A DNA stretch of 64,000 nt from Paenibacillus sp. G2S3 (GTDB lineage: Bacteria > Bacillota > Bacilli > Paenibacillales > Paenibacillaceae): contig NZ_CP126095.1 of the NCBI RefSeq assembly GCF_030123105.1, positions 3,224,001-3,288,000 on the forward strand, given 5' to 3'. Each line of letters opens with the position of its first letter. Positions within the stretch are counted from its first letter, which is position 1. Positions 53,801 through 62,299 of the stretch are shown piece by piece. The position numbers and the translations under genes were made by a program. The notes beneath the pieces were generated by a model that made no database searches, was not told the DNA's origin, and saw nothing but the letters and a program-made list of their open reading frames with translations.

Positions 53801-56800
53801 GAACTAAGCAACAAGCTGGATGAATTCTTCAGTACTCCGGAAACAGCGAAATACCCTGGAACATACGGCGGCTTAATACATGAAATGAGAGAAGCAAGAG
53901 ATGTAAGAATGGGGCAGTATGGACACAGTAATCAACCATCTCATCATATTCCTTATATGTACAATGATGCCGGAGAGCCATGGAAGACGCAGGAGAAGGT
54001 TCGAGAAGTTCTAGACCGCTTATATATCGGCAGTGAAATCGGCCAAGGATATGCCGGAGATGAAGATAATGGTGAGATGTCGGCATGGTATATTTTTAGT
54101 GCGATGGGCTTCTATCCACTGAAGATGGGAAGTCCAGAATATGCGATTGGAGCGCCTTTATTTAAAAAAGCAACGATCAATCTGGAAAACGGCAAGAAAA
54201 TCGTTATTAATGCTCCAAACAATAGTAATACCAATAAATATGTGCAGAGCTTAAAGATCAACGGAGTCGATTATGGCAAGAACTATCTTCTCCATTCAGA
54301 CCTAACAAATGGAGCAACACTTGATTTCGAAATGGGCGCAAATCCTTCGAAGTGGGGAAGTGGAGATGATAATGCTTCACCATCTCTCACCACTGGCACT
54401 GAGGTACCACGACCTATTCGTGATCGTACTGATAAGTTGATTTCCCAAGGCTTAGGGAAGGTCACGGATAATGCTGGAAGCTCTACGGTCTCTCTTAAGA
54501 ATTTGTTTGACAATAATTCAGCCAGTACTGTATTGATAAATAGCACAAACCCTACGATTCAATATCAATTCACCGCAGGTGCAGAGAAGATTAGTATGTA
54601 TACCTTGACTTCTTCCGGTCTGGGAACCGAAAAGAGCGATCCTAAGAGCTGGGTGCTAAAAGGTTCAAATGATGGGATCACTTGGGATACCCTTGATTCT
54701 AGAAAGGATGAGAGCTTCCAGTGGCGACAATATACGCGCGCTTTTGCAATCACTGGTGAAGCCGAGTATTCTCGTTACCAGTTGGAGGTTACAGAAACGA
54801 ACGGTGGGACCAGTACTGCATTGGCCGAAATCGAGCTTTTAGGCAGTGATGTAAGTGATGAGAACGCGGTTGCTATCGCGATGACCTCACTACAGCTCGG
54901 GGATGTAAGTCATATCACAACAGGAGTCGAGCTACCGAAATTCGGTATGCAGGGAACGACGCTTACCTGGAGCAGCTCTGACACTTCGGTATTAAGCGAT
55001 AAGGGGGAAGTCGTAAGCCGTCCGGATGTCGGTCAGCCAGATCGGAAGATCACCTTAACCGTGACGATAAACAAGGGAGCAGTTAGTCAGACCAAAACCT
55101 TTGATGTTGTTGTGAAAGCCTGGAGCAGAAACGATCTGCCACATGAAGTAGATTTTTCGACAGGGCTGGAAACAGGGGACATTCTACCGGCATGGAACAA
55201 TTTCAGGCTAGAAACGCAAAATGTTAATGGATGGTGCTGCAATATCGGTGGCATGGAATCAAAAGCTGGCAGCGTGGATATCGATCAAGAACAAGGAATA
55301 ACGAATACTGCCTTATTGTATTCAGGCAACGTAACGGTAACAGAAGCTAGTTATTCTTATAATCCAGTATTTGAAGCAGGATTTGTGATTGAGCCATCAA
55401 CGGTGCTCACTTACAGAATTCATCCGGAAGGGCCTGATGCCATTACACAACTAGAGCATAAAAGAGAGATCAGTGCCTATATTTCGATGGACATTTTGTT
55501 TGATGACGGAACTTATCTGCATAATCTAAACGCAGTGGATCAGAATGGAGCCCCTCTGAACCCTCTGGCTCAGGGTGATTTATTAAAGCTGGATGCCTGG
55601 AACACTGTATCTGCAAAGATCGGAGAGGTTGCCGCAGGTAAAGTTGCCGAGAAAATCCTCATATCATTTGATGTCACAGGACATACCGGTGATTTCCGAG
55701 GGTACGTCGACGATATTCAGATTTATCATTTAGCGGATGTACCATTTGGAACAGAAGCTACGCTTAGCGGTATTTCAGTTAATGGAACGAGTTTAGAAGA
55801 GTTCGACAGCAACAAGGATTCTTATGACGTTATTCTGCCAGTTGGTACAGAAATCGTTCCAACGGTAATCGCTACAGCAACCGATCCAAATGCGACGATA
55901 ATCGTGACTGCTGCGGATCACTTACCGGGTACGACAACGATTGAGGTGACAGCGGAAGACGGCATCACAAAGCTCAGCTACAGAATTAACTTTACTGTAC
56001 AGGAGAAAGAACCAGAGCCTTCCAAAAACAGTGATGCAACGTTAAGCAGTATTATTATCGAGGGTACAGCTTTAGCAGGATTCGATAGCAGCGTGGATAC
56101 CTATGAAGTTGTTCTGCCTGCGGGCACAGTAAACGTACCTACGTTAACGGCGACTCCGAGCGATTCAAAGGCAACGGTGATTGTGACAGCCCCGGATCGT
56201 CTGCCGGGAGCTACGGTGATTGAAGTAACGGCAGAAGACGGCAGTACGAAGTTCTTTTATAAAGTAAGCTTTTCGGTTCAATCCAGTCCTTCAAATCCAG
56301 AACCTGCAAACCCAGATCCTACAAACCCTAATTCAGGAGGGAATAGCAATCCTACACCTCCAGCCGAAGAAAAAGGCAAGGTGGGTGAGGTGACAATCAA
56401 GCCAGCACAAATTGTACCCGTCGGCGGAACTGCAACGCTTGAGGTGCCAGCCGGTACTAAGGAATTGAAGCTTCCATCCAATACATTTAACCTACTGGGA
56501 GATAGCAATTTGGAAGTGAAGCTGGAGAATATCACCCTCGTGATTCCTGCCAAACTATTTAAGCAGCTAAGCGGCAATTTGAGTGCCGCCGATCTGCAAA
56601 ATAGCAGTATATCATTAAAGTTGACGTCACTTACACAATCTGAAGTGAATGGAGCGATTGCTGCAGGCAAAGATTCGATGAATGCAGATATCCTTTCTGC
56701 AGGTCAAGGGTATGAATTGAGCCTAGCGTTGATCGGCAAAGCTGGAGTAATAACAACGCTGGATAAATTCGATCCACTCATCTCGATTCGCTTCCATCTT

Positions 56801-57490
56801 GATCCTTCGATCCATTCACCGCTGACAGGCATTTACTTCATTGGGGCTGATGGATTACTGAAATATATCGGTGGGGCAAGCGCGGATAACTACATTGTTA
56901 GTGAAGTTAATCACCCTGGCAAATACCTTGCTCTTGAGCTAACAAAGAAATTTGCTGATGTACCTTCCACCCATTGGGCTGCTAACATCATTAAAGAATT
57001 GGCCGCGAAGCAAATCATTACAGGTACATCACCGACCAGCTTCCAGCCGCAGCGCAGTGTGACTCGTGCCGAATTCACTGCACTGATTGTTAGAGCGCTC
57101 CAGTTAAAGGTGAAAAATGAAGCTAGCGAATCAACATTTACTGATGTCAAGGCAAGCGATTGGTATGCGGAAGCGATTTCCGCCGCTGTAGCAAAGGGGA
57201 TTGTAAAAGGTAAAGGTACTTCCACATTCGAACCAACGGCTCAAATTACGCGTGAGGAAATGGTTGTCATGATCATACGCGCATATGAGGCTGTTAAAGG
57301 GATCAAGGCCGAAGGTTCAAGCAGTTTGTTTACAGATGCAGCGCAAATTGCGGCATGGGCTGCCGATGATGTGAATGCGGCTGTATCCCTGCAATTAATC
57401 CAAGGGCGCGATTCAGGTAAATTTGATCCGAAAGGCATTACGACTCGTGCGGAAGCGGCTCAAGTGATTTATAATTTGTTGAAAAAATAA
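50891..57490 (+). CDS. S-layer-anchored GH92 exo-alpha-mannosidase, multidomain
   Basis: A 2199-residue exported enzyme. Order: signal peptide (to ~33); discoidin/F5-8C-like domain (~80-218); module X1 (~230-398, YLHELGAVDQHGIKVNPQDQG); GH92 catalytic region (~402-1153) with the family's GDEDNGEMSAWYIFSAMGFY near 1055; second discoidin (~1180-1318); Ig-like domain (~1322-1410); module X2, a copy of X1 (~1416-1614); two cadherin-like beta-sandwiches (~1620-1796); Pro/Asn-rich linker; beta domain; three SLH domains (~2018-2199) that bind secondary wall polymer. GH92 enzymes are Ca2+-dependent alpha-mannosidases acting on N-glycans or yeast mannan. The ATG at 50891 has GGAGGG 8 nt upstream. Last gene of the transport operon. 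Confidence 0.92.
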   Translation: MNKRRLRVLFTIASTVSLLIGSIPISPIEIANAAPTVDATDFFTSFEASDLKPIENTTELNANKEKMTFGVDGNLPFTGIQGDITKNIVDVQVNSDNPPNETKDKLIDGTETTKWLTRTSTGWIKFKLQAADTVTKYALTSANDANGRDPKDWKLYGSNDDATWTVIDTRTDESFPNRFQRQIYDIPNHTTPYLYYKFDITKNNGESLLQLAEIALSNGIDQPEPVSVDMKASVTNGPTNLYTSKTSVGWTGSKALTISGTNTVSGRAYAYNKIYDTDILVTPSTELSYYIAPEFTDKDQTLYTSTYTSVDLYFADGTYLHELGAVDQHGIKVNPQDQGNSKTLYNNQWNFKSSKIGDVAAGKTIKRILIAYDNPAVIKGTGFKGTIDDIKIEANPVESSQSRLSEYVNILRGTQSNGSFSRGNNIPAVAVPHGFNFWIPKTDAGSDWAYAYNLNNSANNLPVIQAFAMSHEPSPWMGDRQTFQVMPSDTAGTPSANRTTRQLEFKHANETAKPYYYGVTFENGIKTEFTPTDHAAMFRFTFTGNSSNLIFDNQGNSGGITLNADGSIQGYTDQKSGNSNGATRMFYYATFNKPVVAKGNPTANGGGANVSRYYKFDTTTDKVVEMRIASSLISVEQAKNNLNQEITAQDTFDRIKEKAQTQWDQLLGIIQVEGATEDQLVTLYSNLYRLYLWPNSAYENVGSTGNPIYKHANQSATGTCSGSTETETCAPLVEGKAFVNNGFWDTYRTTWPAYALLTPSKDSELIDGFVQQYKDGGWISRWSSPGYANIMVGTSADVAFADSYLKGATDFDVQSFYQAALRDAATNAPNANVGRKGMSTSVFNGYTSYNNLGEAMSWAMDGYINDFGIANLAKALAEKNDTSDPYNDHYKDDYQYYINRAQNYVNMFNPNLGFFNGRSSNGEWRETAANFNPEAWGGGSGDYTETNGWNMAFHVPQDGQGLANLYGGKEELSNKLDEFFSTPETAKYPGTYGGLIHEMREARDVRMGQYGHSNQPSHHIPYMYNDAGEPWKTQEKVREVLDRLYIGSEIGQGYAGDEDNGEMSAWYIFSAMGFYPLKMGSPEYAIGAPLFKKATINLENGKKIVINAPNNSNTNKYVQSLKINGVDYGKNYLLHSDLTNGATLDFEMGANPSKWGSGDDNASPSLTTGTEVPRPIRDRTDKLISQGLGKVTDNAGSSTVSLKNLFDNNSASTVLINSTNPTIQYQFTAGAEKISMYTLTSSGLGTEKSDPKSWVLKGSNDGITWDTLDSRKDESFQWRQYTRAFAITGEAEYSRYQLEVTETNGGTSTALAEIELLGSDVSDENAVAIAMTSLQLGDVSHITTGVELPKFGMQGTTLTWSSSDTSVLSDKGEVVSRPDVGQPDRKITLTVTINKGAVSQTKTFDVVVKAWSRNDLPHEVDFSTGLETGDILPAWNNFRLETQNVNGWCCNIGGMESKAGSVDIDQEQGITNTALLYSGNVTVTEASYSYNPVFEAGFVIEPSTVLTYRIHPEGPDAITQLEHKREISAYISMDILFDDGTYLHNLNAVDQNGAPLNPLAQGDLLKLDAWNTVSAKIGEVAAGKVAEKILISFDVTGHTGDFRGYVDDIQIYHLADVPFGTEATLSGISVNGTSLEEFDSNKDSYDVILPVGTEIVPTVIATATDPNATIIVTAADHLPGTTTIEVTAEDGITKLSYRINFTVQEKEPEPSKNSDATLSSIIIEGTALAGFDSSVDTYEVVLPAGTVNVPTLTATPSDSKATVIVTAPDRLPGATVIEVTAEDGSTKFFYKVSFSVQSSPSNPEPANPDPTNPNSGGNSNPTPPAEEKGKVGEVTIKPAQIVPVGGTATLEVPAGTKELKLPSNTFNLLGDSNLEVKLENITLVIPAKLFKQLSGNLSAADLQNSSISLKLTSLTQSEVNGAIAAGKDSMNADILSAGQGYELSLALIGKAGVITTLDKFDPLISIRFHLDPSIHSPLTGIYFIGADGLLKYIGGASADNYIVSEVNHPGKYLALELTKKFADVPSTHWAANIIKELAAKQIITGTSPTSFQPQRSVTRAEFTALIVRALQLKVKNEASESTFTDVKASDWYAEAISAAVAKGIVKGKGTSTFEPTAQITREEMVVMIIRAYEAVKGIKAEGSSSLFTDAAQIAAWAADDVNAAVSLQLIQGRDSGKFDPKGITTRAEAAQVIYNLLKK

Positions 57491-57506
57491 TCGTTGTAAG
57501 TTAAAG

Positions 57507-57562
57507 GGGCTGCGTTATCGGCGGAATTATTCGCCGCATAACGCAGCCCTTATTAAGTTTTG
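57507..57562 (+). terminator. Rho-independent terminator of the mannosidase operon
   Basis: A long stem GGGCTGCGTTAT / ATAACGCAGCCC with an inner CGGCG / CGCCG extension and a T-rich tail. Confidence 0.88.
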
Positions 57563-57626
57563 TTGCTGTTGAAGTGTAGACACTGAATCCGTTATGGGAT
57601 CAGTGTTATTTTATTCCAAAATAAAC

Positions 57627-57690
57627 TTGACAGATCTAATTTAAATCGTATACATTTGTATACAAGAGCGCAACGTATACATATGTATAC
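57627..57690 (+). promoter_or_regulatory. Promoter with two GTATAC-N4-GTATAC operators
   Basis: TTGACA at 57627 with TATACA at 57649 as the likely -10. Operator 1 GTATACATTTGTATAC (57648-57663) covers the -10; operator 2 GTATACATATGTATAC (57675-57690) lies 27 bp downstream. Both are perfect or near-perfect 16-bp palindromes, the style of MarR, PadR or TetR repressor sites. Confidence 0.82.
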
Positions 57691-57710
57691 ACAGAAAAGG
57701 AGGAATAACT

Positions 57711-58094
57711 ATGCGTGATGGAAATTTCGGAAAACGCGGTCATAGAGAACATGGGGAACACAAAGACCGTGGAGAGCATAGAGATCGTGAGCACATGGGC
57801 AGACATGGGATGGATTCTATGGATGGTCCCCCAAAAAGTGCTCAAACTTTTCGTCGCGGCAGAGCTTTAGCATTTTTGGAAAAGCTTAATGTGAATCGAG
57901 CCACATTACAGCGGCAGCTGCAAGCACCGGAGCTGGATTCGATCAAGCAAGTGATTAGCGGTGAATTGAAGGCAACAGAAGCGATCATTGAAGAGTTTAT
58001 CCATATTTTTCAGATTCATGAAGTAACGCCGGAAGATAAGACTGTTGGAGAAATTAAAAAAGAGGAGAATGATCAAAAAAATGAAAACCATTGA
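57711..58094 (+). CDS. Small His-rich protein, function unknown
   Basis: A 127-residue protein. Residues 1-40 are rich in His, Arg, Asp and Gly (GHREHGEHKDRGEHRDREH), a possible metal-binding or disordered tail. Residues about 48-105 are helical (RRGRALAFLEKLNVNRATLQRQL; LKATEAIIEEFIHIFQIHE). There is no signal peptide. I do not recognise a family; the His-rich start followed by helices recalls some PadR-type regulators, but no winged helix is seen. AAGGAGG ribosome site. First gene of the nitroreductase/ABC exporter operon; overlaps the nitroreductase by 14 bases. Confidence 0.65.
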   Translation: MRDGNFGKRGHREHGEHKDRGEHRDREHMGRHGMDSMDGPPKSAQTFRRGRALAFLEKLNVNRATLQRQLQAPELDSIKQVISGELKATEAIIEEFIHIFQIHEVTPEDKTVGEIKKEENDQKNENH

Positions 58095-58566
58095 TCTTAT
58101 TAAAACCCGTAGAAGTATTAAGCAATTTAAGACGGACTCGATACATGAGGACGAATTCTTGAATTGGCTGGAAGCAGCTAGTTATGCTCCTAATCATCGG
58201 ATGAACGAACCTTGGGAACTCCTATTTATCGGCCCTGATACTAGAGCTAAATTAAAGCATAAGACGGATTTCGGTAGCGCTCCTGTCGTTCTTGCTATCT
58301 TATCTAAACCGGGCGCAACAGCGTTTGAACGTGACGAGAATGTTATGGCTGCTGCTTGTTTTGCACAAAACTTCTTATTAGCTGCACATGAAGCAGGGGT
58401 TGGAGCCTATTGGGCTTCTTTAGGTGCTTTGCCTCATAATCGTGAGATTCTGAGTGTCCCGCAAGATTACGATGTGATTGGTGTATTTGGTATTGGATAT
58501 CCGCAGGAAGTTCCAAATGCTAAGCCGAGAACACCGATGAAGTCAAAAATCACATATTTATCTTAA
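58081..58566 (+). CDS. Nitroreductase-family flavoprotein
   Basis: A 161-residue compact nitroreductase: FMN-binding N-terminus IDLIKTRRSIKQFK, central SYAPNHRMNEPWELLFI, and GVGAYWASLG plus FGIGYPQEVP at the end. Family members reduce nitro groups or quinones with NAD(P)H as dimers. ATG 58081 is 13 nt from GAGGAG; the ATG at 58069 is too close to it. It overlaps the His-rich gene and is followed 12 bases later by the exporter genes, suggesting a xenobiotic defence operon. Confidence 0.87.
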   Translation: MKTIDLIKTRRSIKQFKTDSIHEDEFLNWLEAASYAPNHRMNEPWELLFIGPDTRAKLKHKTDFGSAPVVLAILSKPGATAFERDENVMAAACFAQNFLLAAHEAGVGAYWASLGALPHNREILSVPQDYDVIGVFGIGYPQEVPNAKPRTPMKSKITYLS

Positions 58567-58577
58567 AAGGTGATGGA

Positions 58578-60317
58578 ATGTGGAAACTTAAGAGTTACTT
58601 AAGGCCATATTGGGTGTGGTCTGTGTTAGCACCACTTATGATGATGCTCGAAGTGTTTATGGATTTGCTTCAGCCTACTCTAATGGCAAGCATTGTGGAT
58701 CATGGGATTATGACGAATGATTTATCCCATATTTATTCGACGGGATTGACCATGCTTGGAGTGGCAATTATCGGTCTAATTGGTGGGGTGGGCTGCACCG
58801 TTTTTTCGAGCATCGCCTCTCAAAATTTCGGTAATGATCTTCGGATTAATCTGTTTGAACATATTCAGAAATTCTCAAACAAGAATCTGGATCAATTGAA
58901 GACGGGCTCGTTGATTACTCGTTTAACAAATGATGTGGTCCAGCTACAAACCTTTGTTCAGATGATTTTGCGAAATATTCGATCTCCACTACTATTAATC
59001 GGTAGCTTGATAATGGCCATTCGAATTAGTCCTTCGCTGACCCTCATCCTTGTCGTTGCTGTGCCATTGCTGGTTGCAATATTATATGGGTTAATTCGAC
59101 TTTCTTTCCCTTTGTTCGAGAAAATGCAGGTCAAATTAGACGGCGTGAACACAGTATTGCAGGAAAATTTATCGGGTATTCGTGTAGTCAAAGCCTTCGT
59201 TCGTGCTAAGCATGAACAGAAACGGTTTAATACAGCAAATAAGGATTACACAGAGACTGCGATAAAAGCGGTGCGATTAATGTCGTTGAATATGCCGCTC
59301 ATGATGCTTGTGCTCAATGCCAGTATCGTAGCTGTACTTTGGTTTGGGGGGCTGCAGAGCTGGAACGGCTCTCTGCCGGTTGGTCAGTTAATCGCCTTCA
59401 TTAACTATATCACCCAATTGTTGATGTCTATGCTGATGTTGAGCAATATGCTCACGTTCTTCTCGCGTGCAAAGGTCTCCGCAGATCGGGAGAGTGAAGT
59501 GTTTTCCACGATCAGCGAGATTACAGATGTAACCGAAGCTAAAAAAGATGCGATACCAAACGGTCGAATTGTATTTGACAACGTTTCATTCGCCTATGAT
59601 CCTACGGATGAGAATCTCGTGTTAGATGGCATCAATTTCACTGCTGAGCCAGGTGAAACCGTAGCCATACTTGGAGCCACCGGTGCTGGTAAATCAACCT
59701 TGGTGAGCCTCATTCCTCGCCTTTACGATGTATCTTCTGGATCAATCACAATTGATGGTTCCGACACTAGGCAGATCTCTTTGGAACATTTACGCCGCAA
59801 GATCGGTTACGTTATGCAGCAGGCCATTCTGTTCAGCGGAACGATCCGTGATAATATCCGATATGGCAGACCGGAGGCTACGGATGAAGAAGTGGAACAA
59901 GCAGCAATAGCTGCGGAAGCTCACCCTTTTATTTTAGAGCTTCCACAGGGATACGATACAGTGCTTGGCCAACGAGGCATCAACTTGTCCGGTGGGCAGA
60001 AGCAACGGCTTTCGATTGCAAGGGCGTTGTTAATTCAGCCAACAATTCTTATCATGGATGACAGTACTAGCGCGCTTGATGCGGCGACAGAGTCGCGAAT
60101 TCGGCTAATGTTAAAAAAACGGCTAAGTAGTAGCACTAATATTATGATTGCTCAGCGTGTCACATCTGTGATTGATGCGGACCGCATTTTAATTCTAGAA
60201 AACGGGCGAATCGCTGTTCAAGGTACACATGATGGACTTATGAGCAGCAGTGAAATTTACCGAGACATCTGGAAATCACAGATGAAAGGGGAGGAGGTTC
60301 CTTATGTCAAAGCATGA
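58578..60317 (+). CDS. Heterodimeric ABC exporter subunit with degenerate Walker B
   Basis: A 579-residue half-transporter with a six-span exporter domain (about 1-310) and a nucleotide-binding domain (about 330-575): Walker A GATGAGKST near 374, Q loop VMQQAILFSG, signature LSGGQKQR and Walker B ILIMDDSTSALD. The catalytic Glu after Walker B is Asp (MDD), the mark of the inactive site in BmrCD- and TM287/288-like heterodimers. Its partner is encoded directly downstream with a 14-base overlap. Multidrug or toxic compound export is likely. Confidence 0.92.
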   Translation: MWKLKSYLRPYWVWSVLAPLMMMLEVFMDLLQPTLMASIVDHGIMTNDLSHIYSTGLTMLGVAIIGLIGGVGCTVFSSIASQNFGNDLRINLFEHIQKFSNKNLDQLKTGSLITRLTNDVVQLQTFVQMILRNIRSPLLLIGSLIMAIRISPSLTLILVVAVPLLVAILYGLIRLSFPLFEKMQVKLDGVNTVLQENLSGIRVVKAFVRAKHEQKRFNTANKDYTETAIKAVRLMSLNMPLMMLVLNASIVAVLWFGGLQSWNGSLPVGQLIAFINYITQLLMSMLMLSNMLTFFSRAKVSADRESEVFSTISEITDVTEAKKDAIPNGRIVFDNVSFAYDPTDENLVLDGINFTAEPGETVAILGATGAGKSTLVSLIPRLYDVSSGSITIDGSDTRQISLEHLRRKIGYVMQQAILFSGTIRDNIRYGRPEATDEEVEQAAIAAEAHPFILELPQGYDTVLGQRGINLSGGQKQRLSIARALLIQPTILIMDDSTSALDAATESRIRLMLKKRLSSSTNIMIAQRVTSVIDADRILILENGRIAVQGTHDGLMSSSEIYRDIWKSQMKGEEVPYVKA

Positions 60318-62157
60318 CAACGGCATGAACACTCCCCCTATCCATAGACCAGGCGGATTCGGACCAGGAATAGGACCGGGATCTGGCCCCGGACGCGGCG
60401 GCGCTGTGCCAATCGTGCGCGCCAAAAATCAAGCGAGCACGCTTAAACGCATCTGGACTTATTTGAATCGTCAGCGGTTCGGGTTAATCATTGTATATGT
60501 ATTTACTGTGTTGAATGCACTTCTTTCATTGATCGGACCTTATCTCATCGGTAAAGCGATTGATACTGCGGTTATTCCACACGATTATCAGGGTCTTATT
60601 CGGTTTTGCATACTCCTTATTGGCATTTATGGGCTAGGCAGTGTAGTTGCCTGGGTGCAAGCATACGTCATGACATCTGTTTCGCAGAATACTGTTTTTG
60701 AGCTGCGCCGTGATTTGTTCAGCAAGTATCAGCAGCTGCCCATTAAGTTTTTTGACACTCGGGCTAATGGAGAATTGATGAGCCGGGCAACTAACGATAT
60801 AGAAAGCGTATCTAGCACACTCAATCAGAGTGTAACCCAATTGTTAAATAGTTTGATTACACTAAGCGGCTCCCTCGTTATTATGTTAATGCTGAACGTT
60901 CCGTTGACTGTAGTCTCATTAATCACGATCCCGCTCGTATTATTGGCTAGCCGTAAAATCATAGGTTTAAGTCGTACTTATTTTAGAAATCAGCAGCGTC
61001 ATTTAGGTGAGCTGGGCGGGTTTATTGAAGAAACCATCAGCGGGCAAAAGGTGGTCAAACAATACAGTAGGGAAGAAGCAGAAGTTAAACGATTCCGCAA
61101 AATCAGCGGAGAACTAAATAAGGTCAGCATTAAGGCACAAATCGTATCTGGACTAGTGGGACCTGTAATGAACATGATTAATAACCTTGGATTTGCGATC
61201 ATTGCCGGGGTTGGTGGCTGGATGGCATTCCATAACATGGCTACAGTTGGAATAATCGTTAGCTTCTTAACCTATTCTAAACAGTTCGGTCGACCTATTT
61301 CTGATCTTGCTAATCAGTACAATTTAATTCAATCTGCAATCGCCGGTGCGGAACGTGTATTTGAGGTTTTGGAGATGCCGTCCGAATACGAAGATGAACA
61401 AATTGATGATCTGCCAAGGTTAAAAGGGGAAGTTATTTTCCAGGACGTTTCTTTTGCTTACAAAGCGGATTCTCCGATTCTGTCTAGCGTAACGTTTGAA
61501 GCAAAACCAGGAGAGAAAATTGCGCTCGTTGGCCCAACAGGAGCAGGTAAAACAACTATTGTTAACTTGTTGATCCGATTCTATGATTTGAGCGGAGGCT
61601 CCATAGTCATTGATGGTCGCGATATCCGAGAGCTTGACAAAAACGCACTTCGTAGTCAATTAGGGATGGTGCTGCAAGATGCGCATGTATTCTCGGGAAC
61701 GATTCGTGAGAATATTCGGTTTGGCCGACTTGATGCGACCGATCAAGAAATTGAGCAAGCGGCGCAGCTAGCCAATGCGGATGCTTTTATCAAAAGATTG
61801 CCGCATGGTTACGAGACCCTCCTCAATGCAGAAGGCAGTAATCTAAGTCATGGCCAGCGCCAATTGTTAACGATTGCTCGCGCAATTCTAGCTGATCCTG
61901 CCATATTAATTCTTGACGAAGCAACCAGTAGCGTGGACACGCGTACGGAAATGCACATTCAACAAGCGATGAAGAATTTGATGAAGGGTCGAACAAGCTT
62001 TGTAATCGCCCACAGGCTTAGTACGATCCAGGACGCCGATCGTATACTCGTGATTCAGGGTGGAGGAATTGCCGAGCAAGGAAGTCATGAGGAGCTGCTT
62101 GCAATGCAAGGCGCCTATTACGAGTTATATAATACCCAGTTCAAACGAGCGATTTAA
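60304..62157 (+). CDS. Heterodimeric ABC exporter subunit with catalytic Walker B
   Basis: A 617-residue half-transporter with a Gly/Pro-rich N-terminal tail (about 12-35), a six-span domain and an NBD with Walker A GPTGAGKTT near 419, Q loop MVLQDAHVFSG, signature LSHGQRQ and Walker B ILILDEATSSVD. Here the catalytic Glu is present but the signature has His instead of Gly. Paired with the first subunit, the altered signature and altered Walker B fall on the same ATP site, leaving one active and one degenerate site. GGAGGAGG ribosome site inside the upstream gene. Confidence 0.92.
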   Translation: MSKHDNGMNTPPIHRPGGFGPGIGPGSGPGRGGAVPIVRAKNQASTLKRIWTYLNRQRFGLIIVYVFTVLNALLSLIGPYLIGKAIDTAVIPHDYQGLIRFCILLIGIYGLGSVVAWVQAYVMTSVSQNTVFELRRDLFSKYQQLPIKFFDTRANGELMSRATNDIESVSSTLNQSVTQLLNSLITLSGSLVIMLMLNVPLTVVSLITIPLVLLASRKIIGLSRTYFRNQQRHLGELGGFIEETISGQKVVKQYSREEAEVKRFRKISGELNKVSIKAQIVSGLVGPVMNMINNLGFAIIAGVGGWMAFHNMATVGIIVSFLTYSKQFGRPISDLANQYNLIQSAIAGAERVFEVLEMPSEYEDEQIDDLPRLKGEVIFQDVSFAYKADSPILSSVTFEAKPGEKIALVGPTGAGKTTIVNLLIRFYDLSGGSIVIDGRDIRELDKNALRSQLGMVLQDAHVFSGTIRENIRFGRLDATDQEIEQAAQLANADAFIKRLPHGYETLLNAEGSNLSHGQRQLLTIARAILADPAILILDEATSSVDTRTEMHIQQAMKNLMKGRTSFVIAHRLSTIQDADRILVIQGGGIAEQGSHEELLAMQGAYYELYNTQFKRAI

Positions 62158-62180
62158 AGAAACGTTCATATTGCTGGTGA

Positions 62181-62209
62181 AAAACACTGACTTGGATCAG
62201 TGTTTTTTT
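62181..62209 (+). terminator. Rho-independent terminator of the exporter operon
   Basis: Stem AAAACACTGA / TCAGTGTTTT with a 6-nt loop and T7. Confidence 0.88.
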
Positions 62210-62237
62210 GTTAGAGAGGTGATCACAGACCATCGAA

Positions 62238-62266
62238 TTGACCGCCGAAACGCGACATTGTATGCT
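62238..62266 (+). promoter_or_regulatory. SigA-type promoter of the AraC/GH39 gene
   Basis: TTGACC, 17 nt, TATGCT, 33 bases before the GTG start, after the exporter terminator. Confidence 0.45.
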
Positions 62267-62299
62267 ACTACAAGATAATGTAAACAAGGAAGTGATTAT

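Noticed and set aside
52271-57438. Several 60-130-codon open frames antisense to the GH92 gene
   Set aside because: They are typical shadows of a long gene and have no start signals or conserved motifs.
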